Source of the DNA: Pseudooceanicola marinus
Lineage (GTDB): Bacteria > Pseudomonadota > Alphaproteobacteria > Rhodobacterales > Rhodobacteraceae
Reading direction: 5' to 3'
Assembly (NCBI RefSeq): GCF_020177265.1
Contig: NZ_JAIVMC010000008.1
Coordinates: 248,001-312,000 of the forward strand
Length of the DNA: 64,000 nt
Shown here: positions 17,393-25,958 of the stretch, one piece after another
Numbering within the stretch: position 1 is the first letter of the stretch
Layout of the letters: every line of letters starts with the position of its first letter
Notes under the pieces: generated by a model
The model's database searches: none
Seen by the model: only the letters and a program-made list of their open reading frames with translations
Told to the model about the DNA's origin: nothing
Program-made: the position numbers and the translations under genes

Positions 17393-17713
17393 TCAGCCCT
17401 TGGGGCGGCTGGCCTTCTCGGCCACGCCCGAGGTGCCCTCGCGCGCCTCCAGCACGTCGAGAACAGCCTGCAGCGGCACGTCCCGCGCCGCCAGCATCAC
17501 CAGCATGTGGTAAAGCACATCGGCGCATTCCGAGGCCAGCTTTTCGGGGTCGTTCTTCACCGCCTCGATGATCGCCTCGACGGCCTCTTCGCCGAACTTC
17601 TCGGCGCATTTCTCCGGTCCCTTGGCCAACAGCTTGGCTGTCCAGGAACTGTCGGGGTCGGCGCCGCGGCGGCTTTCGATGGTGGCGGAGAGGCGGGAAA
17701 GCGTGTCGGTCAT
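17393..17713 (-). CDS. hisE: Phosphoribosyl-ATP pyrophosphatase
   Basis: 106 residues, the usual HisE length. Helical MazG-like fold motifs are visible: KCAEKFGEEAVEAIIEA (about 35-51) and SECADVLYHMLVML (about 62-75), whose acidic residues bind Mg2+. It hydrolyses phosphoribosyl-ATP to phosphoribosyl-AMP in histidine synthesis. It is the last gene of the his run and lies nine bases after hisF. HisI (cyclohydrolase) is not fused here and not in the window. Confidence 0.95.
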   Translation of the reverse strand: MTDTLSRLSATIESRRGADPDSSWTAKLLAKGPEKCAEKFGEEAVEAIIEAVKNDPEKLASECADVLYHMLVMLAARDVPLQAVLDVLEAREGTSGVAEKASRPKG

Positions 17714-17722
17714 GGCGGCCTC

Positions 17723-18484
17723 CTACTGCAGTCGCATCGGGATGCCCGCGGCGGCCATGTGTTCCTTGGCCTCGCGGATGGTGTGATCGCCGAAGTGGAA
17801 GATCGAGGCGGCCAGCACGGCGGAGGCGCCGCCCTCGGTCACGCCCTCGACCAGGTGATCCAGCGTGCCGACGCCGCCAGAGGCGATGACCGGCACCGAG
17901 ACCGCATCGGAAATCGCCCGGGTCAGCGGCAGGTTGAACCCCGCGCGGGTACCGTCGCGGTCCATCGAGGTCAGCAGGATCTCTCCGGCGCCCTTGGCCG
18001 CCACCAGCTTGGCGAACTCCACCGCGTCGATCCCCGTGGGCTTGCGCCCGCCATGGGTGAAGATCTCCCACTTGCCGGGGCTGACGGTCTTGGCGTCGAT
18101 GGCGCAGACGATGCACTGGCTGCCGAACTGGTCGGCGGCGCGGGCCAGGACGTCCGGGTCGGCCACGGCGGCGGAATTGAACGACACCTTGTCGGCCCCC
18201 GCCAGCAGCAGGTTGCGCACGTCCTGCACCGTGCGCACGCCCCCGCCCACGGTCAGCGGCACGTAGCAGTTCTCGGCGGTGCGGGTGACCACGTCGAACA
18301 TGGTGCCGCGGTTTTCATGGGTCGCGTGGATGTCGAGGAAGGTGATCTCGTCCGCGCCGGCCAGGTCATAGGCCTTCGCGGCATCCACCGGATCGCCCGC
18401 ATCGCGCAGGTCGACGAAATTGACGCCCTTCACCACGCGGCCGTCGGCCACGTCGAGGCAGGGAATGATGCGGGTCTTCAGCAT
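17723..18484 (-). CDS. hisF: Imidazole glycerol phosphate synthase, cyclase subunit
   Basis: 253 residues, a (beta/alpha)8 barrel. Catalytic Asp11 lies in [19 protein letters not shown] and the second catalytic Asp in VCAIDAKT (about 130). Phosphate-binding loops are TVGGGVRT and IASGGVG. It uses ammonia from HisH to close the imidazole ring, giving IGP and AICAR. Its HisH partner is encoded about 3.4 kb upstream, beyond hisA and the inserted plus-strand block. The sequence shows no defect. Confidence 0.96.
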   Translation of the reverse strand: MLKTRIIPCLDVADGRVVKGVNFVDLRDAGDPVDAAKAYDLAGADEITFLDIHATHENRGTMFDVVTRTAENCYVPLTVGGGVRTVQDVRNLLLAGADKVSFNSAAVADPDVLARAADQFGSQCIVCAIDAKTVSPGKWEIFTHGGRKPTGIDAVEFAKLVAAKGAGEILLTSMDRDGTRAGFNLPLTRAISDAVSVPVIASGGVGTLDHLVEGVTEGGASAVLAASIFHFGDHTIREAKEHMAAAGIPMRLQ

Positions 18485-18557
18485 GGGGATCTCCCGGTGC
18501 GGGGATGGGTCGGCGCCGGTTTAGCGCGCGGCGGGCGCGCTGGCCAGAGGGGCCGGG

Positions 18558-18890
18558 TCAGCGGCGCGTCACACGGGTGTAGATCTCCAGCCCGAGGCTG
18601 ACCAGCAGGATCACAGGGCCGAAGTAGAGATAGCTCATGAACAGCAGAAGCAGGATCGGGGCAATGGCGGTCAGCGGGCCGGTCAGCCCGGCGGCGCAGT
18701 CCGACAGCCCGTTCAGCAGGTCGCCCGAGCAGTTGTTGTCGGCGATGATCATCAGCGACAGCGAGATGGCGAAGGTCAGCCCGGCGATCCGCAGCAGCCA
18801 GAAGGCCATGCGGTTGCGGGTGAAGAAGCTGAGGCCGAAGGCCGCCAGCGGGATCGCCACCATCAGGATGGCCAGCATGTCCTTGGTCAT
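18558..18890 (-). CDS. Small inner-membrane protein in the his cluster (downstream member)
   Basis: 110 residues with three hydrophobic segments (about 5-22, 30-50, and a long one at about 75-102), so an integral membrane protein. Two cysteines (NNCSGDLL, SDCAAGL) lie in the loop between helices 2 and 3. The ATG overlaps the stop of the gene before it (ATGA), so the two are coupled. It is followed by hisF after 73 bases. I do not recognise a family; it is probably conserved only in close relatives. No link to histidine synthesis is evident apart from position. Confidence 0.7.
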   Translation of the reverse strand: MTKDMLAILMVAIPLAAFGLSFFTRNRMAFWLLRIAGLTFAISLSLMIIADNNCSGDLLNGLSDCAAGLTGPLTAIAPILLLLFMSYLYFGPVILLVSLGLEIYTRVTRR

Positions 18891-19264
18891 TTCGTCGTGT
18901 CGTCCCTGTTTGTCTTTTCTTTGGTGCCGGGCGTCATCTTGTCTTCGGGGCCCGGGCCAGTCGCGGAGCGGGGCAGGGCCATCAAGAGGATCAGCCGCAC
19001 CACCGCCCAGAGCAAGGCGAAGCCGCCGGAGAAGGGCAGCATCAACAGCCCGCCCCAGGCGGCGAAGATGCCGGTGGTATAGGCGAAGTCCGACAGGTCC
19101 AGCTCCGCAAGGGTGCAGGGATGGGCCGATCCCTCGTCGATGGCACAGCCCGCCGCGCCCAGGGCGAGGGTCACGCCGATGGCACCCAGCCACAGGGCAA
19201 GCGGCGCCAAGACGAGGACCAGCGCGATCCGGTCCAGCCGGCGGGTGGCGGGGCGGCGTGCCAT
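18887..19264 (-). CDS. Small inner-membrane protein in the his cluster (upstream member)
   Basis: 125 residues with two or three membrane helices (about 13-36, 62-82 and 84-98). A short loop between them has two cysteines (GCAIDEGSAHPCTLAE), and the C-terminal tail is charged and cytoplasmic (KMTPGTKEKTNRDD). It follows hisA by one base and overlaps the next membrane gene by four, so it belongs to the his transcript. The paired periplasmic cysteines could form a disulfide. Function unknown. Confidence 0.7.
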   Translation of the reverse strand: MARRPATRRLDRIALVLVLAPLALWLGAIGVTLALGAAGCAIDEGSAHPCTLAELDLSDFAYTTGIFAAWGGLLMLPFSGGFALLWAVVRLILLMALPRSATGPGPEDKMTPGTKEKTNRDDTTK

Positions 19265-19265
19265 G

Positions 19266-19988
19266 TCAGCCCTTCATCACCGCCAGCGCCTCGGCCAGGT
19301 CGATGGCCCCGTCATAAAGCGCCCGGCCCGAAATCGCGCCGTTCAGCGGCGCACCGCAGGTCTTCAACGCCTGCAGGTCGGCAATGGAGGAGACACCGCC
19401 CGAGGCGATCACCGGGATCGACACCGCATTGGCCAACGCCGCCGTGGCCTCGATGTTGGGGCCCTGCATCGCGCCGTCGCGGTTGATGTCGGTGTAGATG
19501 ATGGCAGCCACGCCCGCGTCCTCGAAACTGCGCGCCAGGTCGGTGACCTGCACGTCGGTTTCCGTCGCCCAGCCCTTGGTCGCCACGTATCCGTTGCGGG
19601 CGTCGATGCCCACGGCCACCTGGCCGGGGAAGGCCTTCGCCGCCTCGCGCACCAGCGCGGGGTTTTCCACCGCCACGGTGCCCAGGATGACCCGTTGCAG
19701 GCCCTTGCCCAGCCACATCTCGATGGTGGCCATGTCGCGGATGCCGCCGCCCAGCTGGGCCGGCACCTTGCAGCGCTCCAGGATCGCCTCGACCGGGGCG
19801 GCGTTCACCGGGCTGCCGGCGAAGGCGCCGTTCAGATCCACCAGATGCAGCCATTCGCAGCCCGCCTCCACGAACTCCATCGCCTGGGCGGCGGGGTCGT
19901 CGTTGAACACGGTGGCCTTGTCCATGTCGCCCTTGAACAGGCGCACGGCCTGGCCGTCCTTGAGGTCGATGGCGGGGTAGAGGATCAT
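19266..19988 (-). CDS. hisA: ProFAR isomerase (phosphoribosylformimino-AICAR-P isomerase)
   Basis: 240 residues, a (beta/alpha)8 barrel related to HisF. Catalytic Asp8 is in [16 protein letters not shown] and the second acid in [11 protein letters not shown] (about 169). Phosphate loops LGGGIRD and IASGGVSS are intact. It converts ProFAR to PRFAR in histidine synthesis. The start at 19988 is chosen for the upstream AAGGAAAGGG; longer frames lack support. It is the first his gene on the minus strand after the plus-strand insertion, so it needs its own promoter somewhere in 19989-20200. Confidence 0.95.
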   Translation of the reverse strand: MILYPAIDLKDGQAVRLFKGDMDKATVFNDDPAAQAMEFVEAGCEWLHLVDLNGAFAGSPVNAAPVEAILERCKVPAQLGGGIRDMATIEMWLGKGLQRVILGTVAVENPALVREAAKAFPGQVAVGIDARNGYVATKGWATETDVQVTDLARSFEDAGVAAIIYTDINRDGAMQGPNIEATAALANAVSIPVIASGGVSSIADLQALKTCGAPLNGAISGRALYDGAIDLAEALAVMKG

Positions 19989-20110
19989 CGCGCGGGCCCT
20001 TTCCTTGGTCGCCAAAGCCTATGGCACGGGCGCCGCGCCAATTGCAACGTGCGAGCGCGTCCGGCGGGGTCTCGGGCAGGGCCTGACGCGGGTGGGACAG
20101 CATGCCTGAC

Positions 20111-20122
20111 CTTGACGTCAAG
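20111..20122. promoter_or_regulatory. Perfect 12-bp palindrome upstream of a DUF2147 gene
   Basis: CTTGACGTCAAG is fully self-complementary and contains TTGACG, a possible -35. It lies in the divergent region between hisA (minus) and the first DUF2147 gene (plus). It could be an operator for either gene. The regulator is not known. Confidence 0.35.
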
Positions 20123-20200
20123 TCATATGCCCGCGCCCTTGCACGGTGGACCTTTGAGGAGTCAGGGTATGCCTAGAGGAGTTCTGAGGGAGGAAATCTC

Positions 20201-20584
20201 ATGTTCAAGGCACTGGTTGCGGCCGGTTTCGTCGCGCTTGGCGCCGGGGCGGCCATGGCGGATCCGGTCGAGGGGATCTGGAAGACGGAAGTGGACGACG
20301 GCAGTTACGCCCATGTCACCTTCGCCCCCTGCGGCGCCGCCCTGTGTGGTGTCATCAGCCGCACCTTCAACAATTCTGGCGAATACCAGAGCGCCAACCG
20401 CGGCAAGCCCATCGTCTGGGACATGCAGGCCGAGGGCAACGGCAAGTACGGCGACGGGCGCATCTGGCAGCCCTCCACCGACAAGGTCTATCGCTCGAAG
20501 ATGGAACTGTCGGGCGACGTCCTGCGGGTCGCGGGCTGCGTCGGGCCGATCTGCAAGAGGCAGACCTGGACGCGGGTGAAGTGA
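20201..20584 (+). CDS. Exported DUF2147-family protein
   Basis: 127 residues with a signal peptide (cleavage near AAMA-DP, residue 20). The mature part is a small beta-rich DUF2147 domain: GIWKTEVDDGSYAHVTF, CGAALCGVI, the central WDM..G..YGDGRIW segment and a C-terminal CVGPICKRQTWTR. Four cysteines could form two disulfides. The ATG follows GAGGGAGGA. DUF2147 proteins are periplasmic with no settled function. A paralogue is encoded next, so this is probably a tandem duplication. Confidence 0.82.
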   Translation: MFKALVAAGFVALGAGAAMADPVEGIWKTEVDDGSYAHVTFAPCGAALCGVISRTFNNSGEYQSANRGKPIVWDMQAEGNGKYGDGRIWQPSTDKVYRSKMELSGDVLRVAGCVGPICKRQTWTRVK

Positions 20585-20852
20585 TCCAGCCGGCGGGGCG
20601 GGCGCAGGCCTGCCCCCGGCTCCGACGCCCCGTCCGGGGCGTTGCAGGCCTGGCGCCAAACGGGCCATTTTCAGAAAAATCGCGAGATTTCCTCGGCCAG
20701 TTCCTGCCGGAACCGCGTTTTCGACTGCGGCGTTCTCTCTTTGCGAAGGGATTCCTGCTACGTCTTGTCGCCGATCATGGCGGGAACGGCGCGCGGCGTT
20801 AGGATTCCGGGATCCATTATGGGTGGGAGCACTCCAGAAGGGAGATCGAGCG

Positions 20853-21275
20853 ATGATGACGGATCAGATTTCAGGCAAGGGCGCGACCCTGCGGCGGCTG
20901 CTGGGCGGTTGCCTGCTGGCGGTGATGGCCGGGCAGGCCGGCGCCGCGGAGACAGTCGTCGGTACCTGGGCCTCGCCCCCTGACCGCAAGGGACAGACCG
21001 GCCATGTGGTCATCCGCGATTGCGGCGGTGCCTACTGTGGCCGCCTCGAACGGGCCTTCGATCCCGAAGGGCAGGAGATCGTGACCAAGGCCGTGGGCGA
21101 GATGGTTCTGCGCGGCATGGAACCCGCCGCGGGCGGCGCCTATCAGGGGCAGGTTTACGTGCCGCTATTGGACAAGGTGGTGGCGGCCAAGGTCGAGGTG
21201 CAGGGCGATCAGCTGGAGGTGCGCGGCTGCGCCGGCATCATCTGCAACAGCCAGACCTGGCGACGGGTGCACTGA
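20853..21275 (+). CDS. Exported DUF2147-family protein, second copy
   Basis: 140 residues with a signal peptide ending near GQAGAA-E (about residue 32) and a DUF2147 domain: VVGTWASPPDRKGQTGHVVI, CGGAYCGRL, and the closing CAGIICNSQTWRRVH. The ending matches the first copy (CVGPICKRQTW) closely while the middle differs. The ATG at 20853 follows AAGGGAG; a second ATG follows directly. A 268-base gap separates it from the first copy. Role unknown. Confidence 0.8.
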   Translation: MMTDQISGKGATLRRLLGGCLLAVMAGQAGAAETVVGTWASPPDRKGQTGHVVIRDCGGAYCGRLERAFDPEGQEIVTKAVGEMVLRGMEPAAGGAYQGQVYVPLLDKVVAAKVEVQGDQLEVRGCAGIICNSQTWRRVH

Positions 21276-21323
21276 CCCGCAGCCTGTCCGACTGTCTGAA
21301 ACCGCGACCCGGGGGCAAAGAGC

Positions 21324-21872
21324 ATGATCCTGCTTCTGAACGGTTAGCCGGGCGTCGGCAAGTTGACCATCGCGCGTCATCTGGCCGACCGAACTGGCGC
21401 GGTGCTTCTGGACATCCACACGCTCTACAATCCGGCCTACGCCCTCGCCACGCCGAAGTCGGAGGCCTATTTCGACATCATCCGCGATGTCTGGCCGGTG
21501 GTCGATCCCCGCATCCTGGCGCTGCCACCCGGGCGGATGGTTATTTTCACCGATGTGCTGGCTGGATGGCCGCCCCTCGATCCCTGGATCGAGGAAAACC
21601 TGGTCCGGCTCCGGCACCTGGGGGCAGCCCGGGGCGGCTTGGCGGTGGTCAACCTGTCCTGCGATCGGGCCGAGAACCGTCGCCGCATGGCCGCGCCCGA
21701 GCGGGCCGGGGCAGGCAAGCCGCGCGATCCGGCCTATGCGGATGCCAAGCATGATGCGGGCAAGCCGCTGCTGTCCTGCGGCGCGGACCGCATGCTGGCT
21801 TTGGATGTGACGGCGCTGTCGGCCGAAGAGGCCGCCGGGCACATCGCAGATTGGCTGCAAGCGCCGGGCTGA
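21324..21872 (+). pseudogene. P-loop nucleotide kinase-like gene broken by an amber codon in the Walker A motif
   Basis: From ATG 21324 the frame reads MILLLNG, then TAG (21345-21347), then PGVGKLTIARHLADRTGA and on to 182 codons in all. Replacing the TAG by any amino acid restores a normal P-loop (LNGxPGVGKLT), and CAG to TAG is a single change. The rest (FTDVLAGWPP, LSCDRAENRRRM, a C-terminal helix) is an intact AAA/zeta-toxin-like small kinase fold. Downstream re-initiation would lose the nucleotide site. Either a recent pseudogene, a sequencing error or suppressed amber. It converges on hisH with four bases between stops. Confidence 0.7.
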
Positions 21873-21876
21873 GGGG

Positions 21877-22521
21877 TCAGGGTTTCCAGCTGAGGAAGTT
21901 CGCGATCAGCCGCAGGCCGTTGGCCTGGCTCTTTTCCGGGTGGAACTGCGTTCCCACCATCGTGTCGCGCCCGACGATGGCCGTGACCGGCTGACCATAC
22001 TCCACGTGGGCGATCAGTTGCGCGGGGTCGGCGACGCTCATGTGGTAGGAGTGCACGAAATAGGCGTGGTGACCGGTTTCGATCCCCTCCAGCACAGGGT
22101 GGGGGCGATCGATGACCAGATCGTTCCAGCCCATGTGCGGCACCTTCAGCTTTGGATCCTCCGGGAGGATTTTCGTCACCTCGCCGTCGATCCAGCCGAG
22201 CCCTGGGCATTCCTCGTATTCGTGACCCACGCGTGCCATCAGCTGCATGCCGACGCAGATGCCCATGAAGGGGCGGCCCTTCACCTCGACCGCCTCGCGC
22301 AGCGCCTCCAGCACGGAGCCCGCGCCCGCACCGGCCAGGGCCGCATGGCAGGCGGGGAAGGCCCCGTCGCCGGGCAGCACGATCCGGTCGGCGCGCGCCA
22401 CGTCCTCGGGGCGGTCCGACACGATCACCTCGCCCGCGCCGACCTCCCGCGCCATGCGCTGGAACGCCTTCTCGGCCGAGTGCAGGTTGCCGCTTTCGTA
22501 GTCGATGAGAACGGTGAGCAT
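21877..22521 (-). CDS. hisH: Imidazole glycerol phosphate synthase, glutamine amidotransferase subunit
   Basis: 214 residues, a class I glutaminase. The nucleophile cysteine is in FMGICVGMQLM (about residue 89). The His/Glu of the triad are in GTQFHPEKSQ (about 194-196). IDYESGNLHS opens the protein. It releases ammonia from glutamine and passes it to HisF. It lies 62 bases after hisB on the minus strand. The plus-strand block that follows separates it from hisA, a break of the usual hisBHAF order. Confidence 0.96.
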   Translation of the reverse strand: MLTVLIDYESGNLHSAEKAFQRMAREVGAGEVIVSDRPEDVARADRIVLPGDGAFPACHAALAGAGAGSVLEALREAVEVKGRPFMGICVGMQLMARVGHEYEECPGLGWIDGEVTKILPEDPKLKVPHMGWNDLVIDRPHPVLEGIETGHHAYFVHSYHMSVADPAQLIAHVEYGQPVTAIVGRDTMVGTQFHPEKSQANGLRLIANFLSWKP

Positions 22522-22583
22522 GGGGGCGCCTTTCGTGATCCGGGCCTGTCGTGGCCCGGATGCGGAACGGGGTCAAGGGCGGG

Positions 22584-23171
22584 TCAGAGCGTGCCCTTGG
22601 TCGAGGGGATGGCGTCGGCCTTGCGCGGGTCGCTTTCGACGGCGGTGCGCAGGGCGCGGGCCACGGCCTTGAAGGCCGCCTCGGCGATATGGTGCGAATT
22701 CAGGCCGTGCAGCTTGTCCACATGCAGGGTGATGCCGCCGTGGGTGCTGAAGGCCTGGAAGAACTCGCGCACCAGCTCGGTGTCGAAGCTGCCGATCTTC
22801 TCGGTGGGGAAGTCGACGTTCCACACCAGGAAGGGCCGGCCCGACAGGTCCAGGGCGGCGCGGACCAGGCTGTCGTCCATCGCCAGGTGGCAATCGCCAT
22901 AGCGGCGGATGCCCCGCTTGTCGCCAAGCGCCTTGGTCAGGGCCTGGCCGAGCGCGATGCCCACATCCTCGACGCTATGATGGTCGTCGATAAAGGTGTC
23001 GCCCTTGCAGGTCACGGTGATGTCGATCAGCGAATGGCGCGACAGCTGGTCCAGCATGTGGTCGAAGAACCCGACGCCGGTATCGCATTCGTACTGGCCG
23101 GTGCCGTCGAGGTCGATGACCACGTGAATGTCGGTTTCTGCGGTCGAGCGGGTGACCTTGGCATTGCGCAT
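22584..23171 (-). CDS. hisB: Imidazoleglycerol-phosphate dehydratase
   Basis: 195 residues, the monofunctional IGPD form of non-enterobacteria. Both metal-binding His clusters are present: [13 protein letters not shown] and [10 protein letters not shown] (about 35-70), and the repeat copy STHGGITLH with [14 protein letters not shown] (about 143-170). It dehydrates IGP to imidazole acetol phosphate using Mn2+. It is the first his gene of this minus-strand run. The promoter should lie in 23172-23363. Confidence 0.96.
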   Translation of the reverse strand: MRNAKVTRSTAETDIHVVIDLDGTGQYECDTGVGFFDHMLDQLSRHSLIDITVTCKGDTFIDDHHSVEDVGIALGQALTKALGDKRGIRRYGDCHLAMDDSLVRAALDLSGRPFLVWNVDFPTEKIGSFDTELVREFFQAFSTHGGITLHVDKLHGLNSHHIAEAAFKAVARALRTAVESDPRKADAIPSTKGTL

Positions 23172-23363
23172 GGAAGCCTCCGGAGTTTCCGGGGGCTTAT
23201 AGGCCGGGAGCGGGGGATTTGGGAAGGGGGCGCATGGTGCCTCGGGCCAGGCGCGTGGCGCCGACCGGGCGCCATGGCCGGACTGAGCTTGATGGACAGT
23301 CTGGCCTCGAAGGGTAGCCGCGCGTTGACGTTGGGTCGTCAGGCAGGGCGCGGGGCGGTCGCA

Positions 23364-24224
23364 TCAGTTCAGCCGCGGCGGGGGCGGATCCTCCATCTGG
23401 CCGGGCAGGGTGAACACCACCCGCGTGCCGCGGGGGGGCGCCGTGGCCTGATCCACGACGGTTTCCACAGTCGCCTTGGCAGGCCGTGGGCCCTCAGGGT
23501 CTGCATCCTCGGGCGGGGCGATGTGAATCTCGCCGCCCAGGCGGGTGACGATCTTGCGCGCGATGGCCAGGCCCATGCCTGACCCTTCGCATTGATCCCG
23601 CGGGCGCAGCGTGCGCAACGGGGCGAAGACCGCCTCCCGGAACCGGGTGGGAATCCCGGGCCCGTCATCGTCCAGGGTCAGGCGCAGGAGGGGGCCGTCA
23701 TCCGCCAGGCTCAGCCTGATCCGTACCTGGTCGCGGTCATGGTGCTTGACCGCATTGGACAGCAGTGCAGCGAAGAGCATGGCGAGTTCATTGCCCGGCC
23801 CCGTAAGGGTCGCGCTGCCCGTGACCTGCAGGCTGGCCCGATCGGGGAAAGGCGAGATCTGGCTGGCACGGTCCAGCACCTCCTCCAGCGGGTGGGCCCC
23901 GATCGGGTCGGCAAGGCGCCCGATGCGGGAGAAATCTCGCAGGTCCAGCAGCATGCGGTCCGCACGGGCGGCCTGGGTCGTCAGCAGGTCAAGGTGTTCC
24001 GCCACGATGGCCTCACGTTCCGGCGGCAGGGGACCCATGTCCTCGCGGATCCATTCGGGGATCGTGTGGAAGGCACGGAAACTGGCACGCAGATCATGGG
24101 TGATGATGTAGATGAACTCCTCCATCCCGGCTGCCGGATCGCGATCGGCCGGGTCGTTCCTGGCAAGGCCGGGGCCGGCGGTCTGGACGGCCGGAGCGTC
24201 GGGGGGAGGAGGGTCTTCGGTCAT
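23364..24224 (-). CDS. Soluble histidine kinase without a sensor domain
   Basis: 286 residues. A short Pro-rich N-terminus is followed directly by HisKA with phosphoacceptor His43 (IYIITHDLRASFRAF) and a HATPase with N-box (ALLSNAVKHH, near 150), G1 (DDDGPGIP, near 180) and G2 (GSGMGLAIARK, near 213). No membrane helix or PAS/GAF is visible, so input must come from a partner. A divergent response regulator gene starts 190 bases away and is the likely cognate. The start at 24224 is the best Met but lacks a strong ribosome site. An unusual Pro/Ala-rich loop follows the G2 box. Confidence 0.82.
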   Translation of the reverse strand: MTEDPPPPDAPAVQTAGPGLARNDPADRDPAAGMEEFIYIITHDLRASFRAFHTIPEWIREDMGPLPPEREAIVAEHLDLLTTQAARADRMLLDLRDFSRIGRLADPIGAHPLEEVLDRASQISPFPDRASLQVTGSATLTGPGNELAMLFAALLSNAVKHHDRDQVRIRLSLADDGPLLRLTLDDDGPGIPTRFREAVFAPLRTLRPRDQCEGSGMGLAIARKIVTRLGGEIHIAPPEDADPEGPRPAKATVETVVDQATAPPRGTRVVFTLPGQMEDPPPPRLN

Positions 24225-24413
24225 GCCCGCAGAATGTGGGGCGCAGGCGAACAAGCCCTTAATGGGGGCGGCGCTGGGACCCGGGATCTGCAGTGATATT
24301 GCCGAAAATTGCGTTTGAATTTCAGGCGTCTGGCAGGTGCCCCTTAACAGCTTGGCAAGGACGGGAGGGGGAAGCTCTTCCCGGGATATCGTTTGACGAG
24401 AAGGAGTCGGGAG

Positions 24414-25133
24414 ATGGAGCCGCATCAGGACGAACCGCGCAGGGAGCCGGCGGCGCCTCATGTTCCCGAGGTGCCGGGGCTGCTGACCACGCCGGCCGAG
24501 CCGGAGCCGACGCTGATCGACGTGCTGGTGCTCGACGACAGCCGTTTCGACGCCTTGCAGTTGCAGCGCGATTGCCGGTCGACGGACCTGCCCGTGCGGG
24601 TGTCCATCGCCAGCGGGATCGAGGAATTTCGCCAGATGCTGCAGGCCCGGCGCTACCACGTCGTCTTCATCGATTACCTGCTGCCGGACGGCGATGGCCT
24701 TGCCGCGCAGGAGATGCTGCGGGGGATCGAGAAGAACGGCCAGGCGCCGGTGGTGATGATCAGCGGCGAGGCGCGGCATGACGTGGCGGTGGAGGCGATC
24801 CGCAGCGGCTGCATCGACTACAAGGCGAAGACGGATCTGGACCGCGACGCGCTGAAATCCCTGATCCTGCGCGCCCTGGAAGCGGGCAGCCGGGTCGCCC
24901 AGCAGAACCTGCAATCCGCGCTGGAAGCGCAAAGAGAGGAGATCGTGGCCGCCATGCGCGCCATCGTGCGTGAAGAACTGTCGCGCGGCGTGCCCGATGC
25001 GACGGCTCCGGAGGGCGGCGCGGTTACCCTGCAGATGCTGCGGTCCTACGGGCTGATCCCGGAAGACAAGTCTGGCGACTGGGAAGACCTGCTGGACGAT
25101 CCGGCGATGCAGTTCGTCTTCCGCAAGCATTGA
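24414..25133 (+). CDS. Response regulator: receiver domain with helical C-terminal extension
   Basis: 239 residues. After a Pro-rich N-terminus (1-33), a receiver domain spans about 36-155: acidic pair VLDDSRFD, phosphoacceptor Asp87 in VVFIDYLLPDGDG, Ser in MISGEAR and a lysine near 139. The C-terminal part (about 160-239) has a charged helix (EAQREEIVAAMRAIVREEL) and no known output domain. The ATG follows AAGGAG by seven bases. Divergent from the soluble kinase gene, which probably phosphorylates it. Confidence 0.85.
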   Translation: MEPHQDEPRREPAAPHVPEVPGLLTTPAEPEPTLIDVLVLDDSRFDALQLQRDCRSTDLPVRVSIASGIEEFRQMLQARRYHVVFIDYLLPDGDGLAAQEMLRGIEKNGQAPVVMISGEARHDVAVEAIRSGCIDYKAKTDLDRDALKSLILRALEAGSRVAQQNLQSALEAQREEIVAAMRAIVREELSRGVPDATAPEGGAVTLQMLRSYGLIPEDKSGDWEDLLDDPAMQFVFRKH

Positions 25134-25535
25134 GCCTGGTGGCCGTCGCCGCTTGAACGTCGCTGCCCCAAGGGCGTGGCGTCCCTTCCTGCCATCCCAA
25201 CTTGCCGCCGTCCCACCAGGCAAAGCCACGGCAGACTGGTTGCCTGTCAGTGGCTGGCGCAACAGTGGCCGCAAAAGTTGCTTGGGCCCGCCCTGTAAAC
25301 GCGGCACGGAACCGCGGGTGGCCCACGTCAGCGGACGGGGTGCTGCTTCGGCACCACCAATCAGAGCGACGCCTTAGGCCAGTTTCAGCGGTCTGCCGCA
25401 GCATGGGGCGGTGCGCCACGCTGATCGCGGGTCTGCATGCGACTCTGTATGTGATCGTTGCTTCGGCAATCCTGCTTGGGCTGCGGTCCAGGTCCGCTTT
25501 CCCGCTTGCGGGAGCTTTCGACCGACCTGGCACGC
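25134..25535. other. Non-coding stretch of about 400 bases between two response regulator genes
   Basis: No credible gene. A GCCTGGTGG (25134-25142) pairs with CCACCAGGC (25213-25221), forming a large stem after the plus-strand regulator. A TCCCGC/GCGGGA hairpin near 25499-25512 sits downstream of the minus-strand regulator gene and may end its transcript. The remainder looks like degenerate sequence with short GC-rich repeats. Confidence 0.4.
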
Positions 25536-25955
25536 TCACAGGTAGCCGCGGGCGCGGTAGGTCTCCAGGATCTCTTCAATGGCGGCATCGCTGATCGGCT
25601 TGGTGAAGAAATGTTCGACCACCCCGCTCAGCTGCGACCGTTCCTGGTCGCGTTCGTTGTCCGAAGAAGAGAAGAGCGCCACGATCTGCATCTCTGCCTC
25701 CGCCGCGCTACGCCGACGCTTCAGCTCCTCAATGGTTTCGAAACCGTCAAGCTCCGGCATGTTGATGTCCAGCAGGATCAGCTCCGGCGGCGTGTCCTTG
25801 TCCGGCGCGGGGCGATCGGCGGCGAAGAAGCGTTCGAGAAACTCCGTCCCGTCGGCCGATTCCCTGATCGGGTGGAAGTTGCCGTTCTTGGCCAGGCGGC
25901 GGCGCGCGATATAGCGGTCGGAAGCGACATCATCGACGATGAAAGTGGGGATCAT
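25536..25955 (-). CDS. Single-domain response regulator
   Basis: 139 residues, receiver domain only: FIVDDVASD (6-13), phosphoacceptor Asp63 in LILLDINMPELDGF, the Ser in VALFSSSDN and Lys in HFFTKPIS. No output domain. The ATG is three bases after the stop of the PAS histidine kinase gene, so both are in one operon and a cognate pair. The acidic N-terminus and overall shape resemble Rcp1/CheY-like regulators that act by protein contact. Confidence 0.9.
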   Translation of the reverse strand: MIPTFIVDDVASDRYIARRRLAKNGNFHPIRESADGTEFLERFFAADRPAPDKDTPPELILLDINMPELDGFETIEELKRRRSAAEAEMQIVALFSSSDNERDQERSQLSGVVEHFFTKPISDAAIEEILETYRARGYL

Positions 25956-25958
25956 CGG

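Noticed and set aside
21363-21872. Shorter functional gene starting at TTG 21363 inside the broken kinase
   Set aside because: It would begin after the P-loop and lack nucleotide binding; no ribosome site precedes it.
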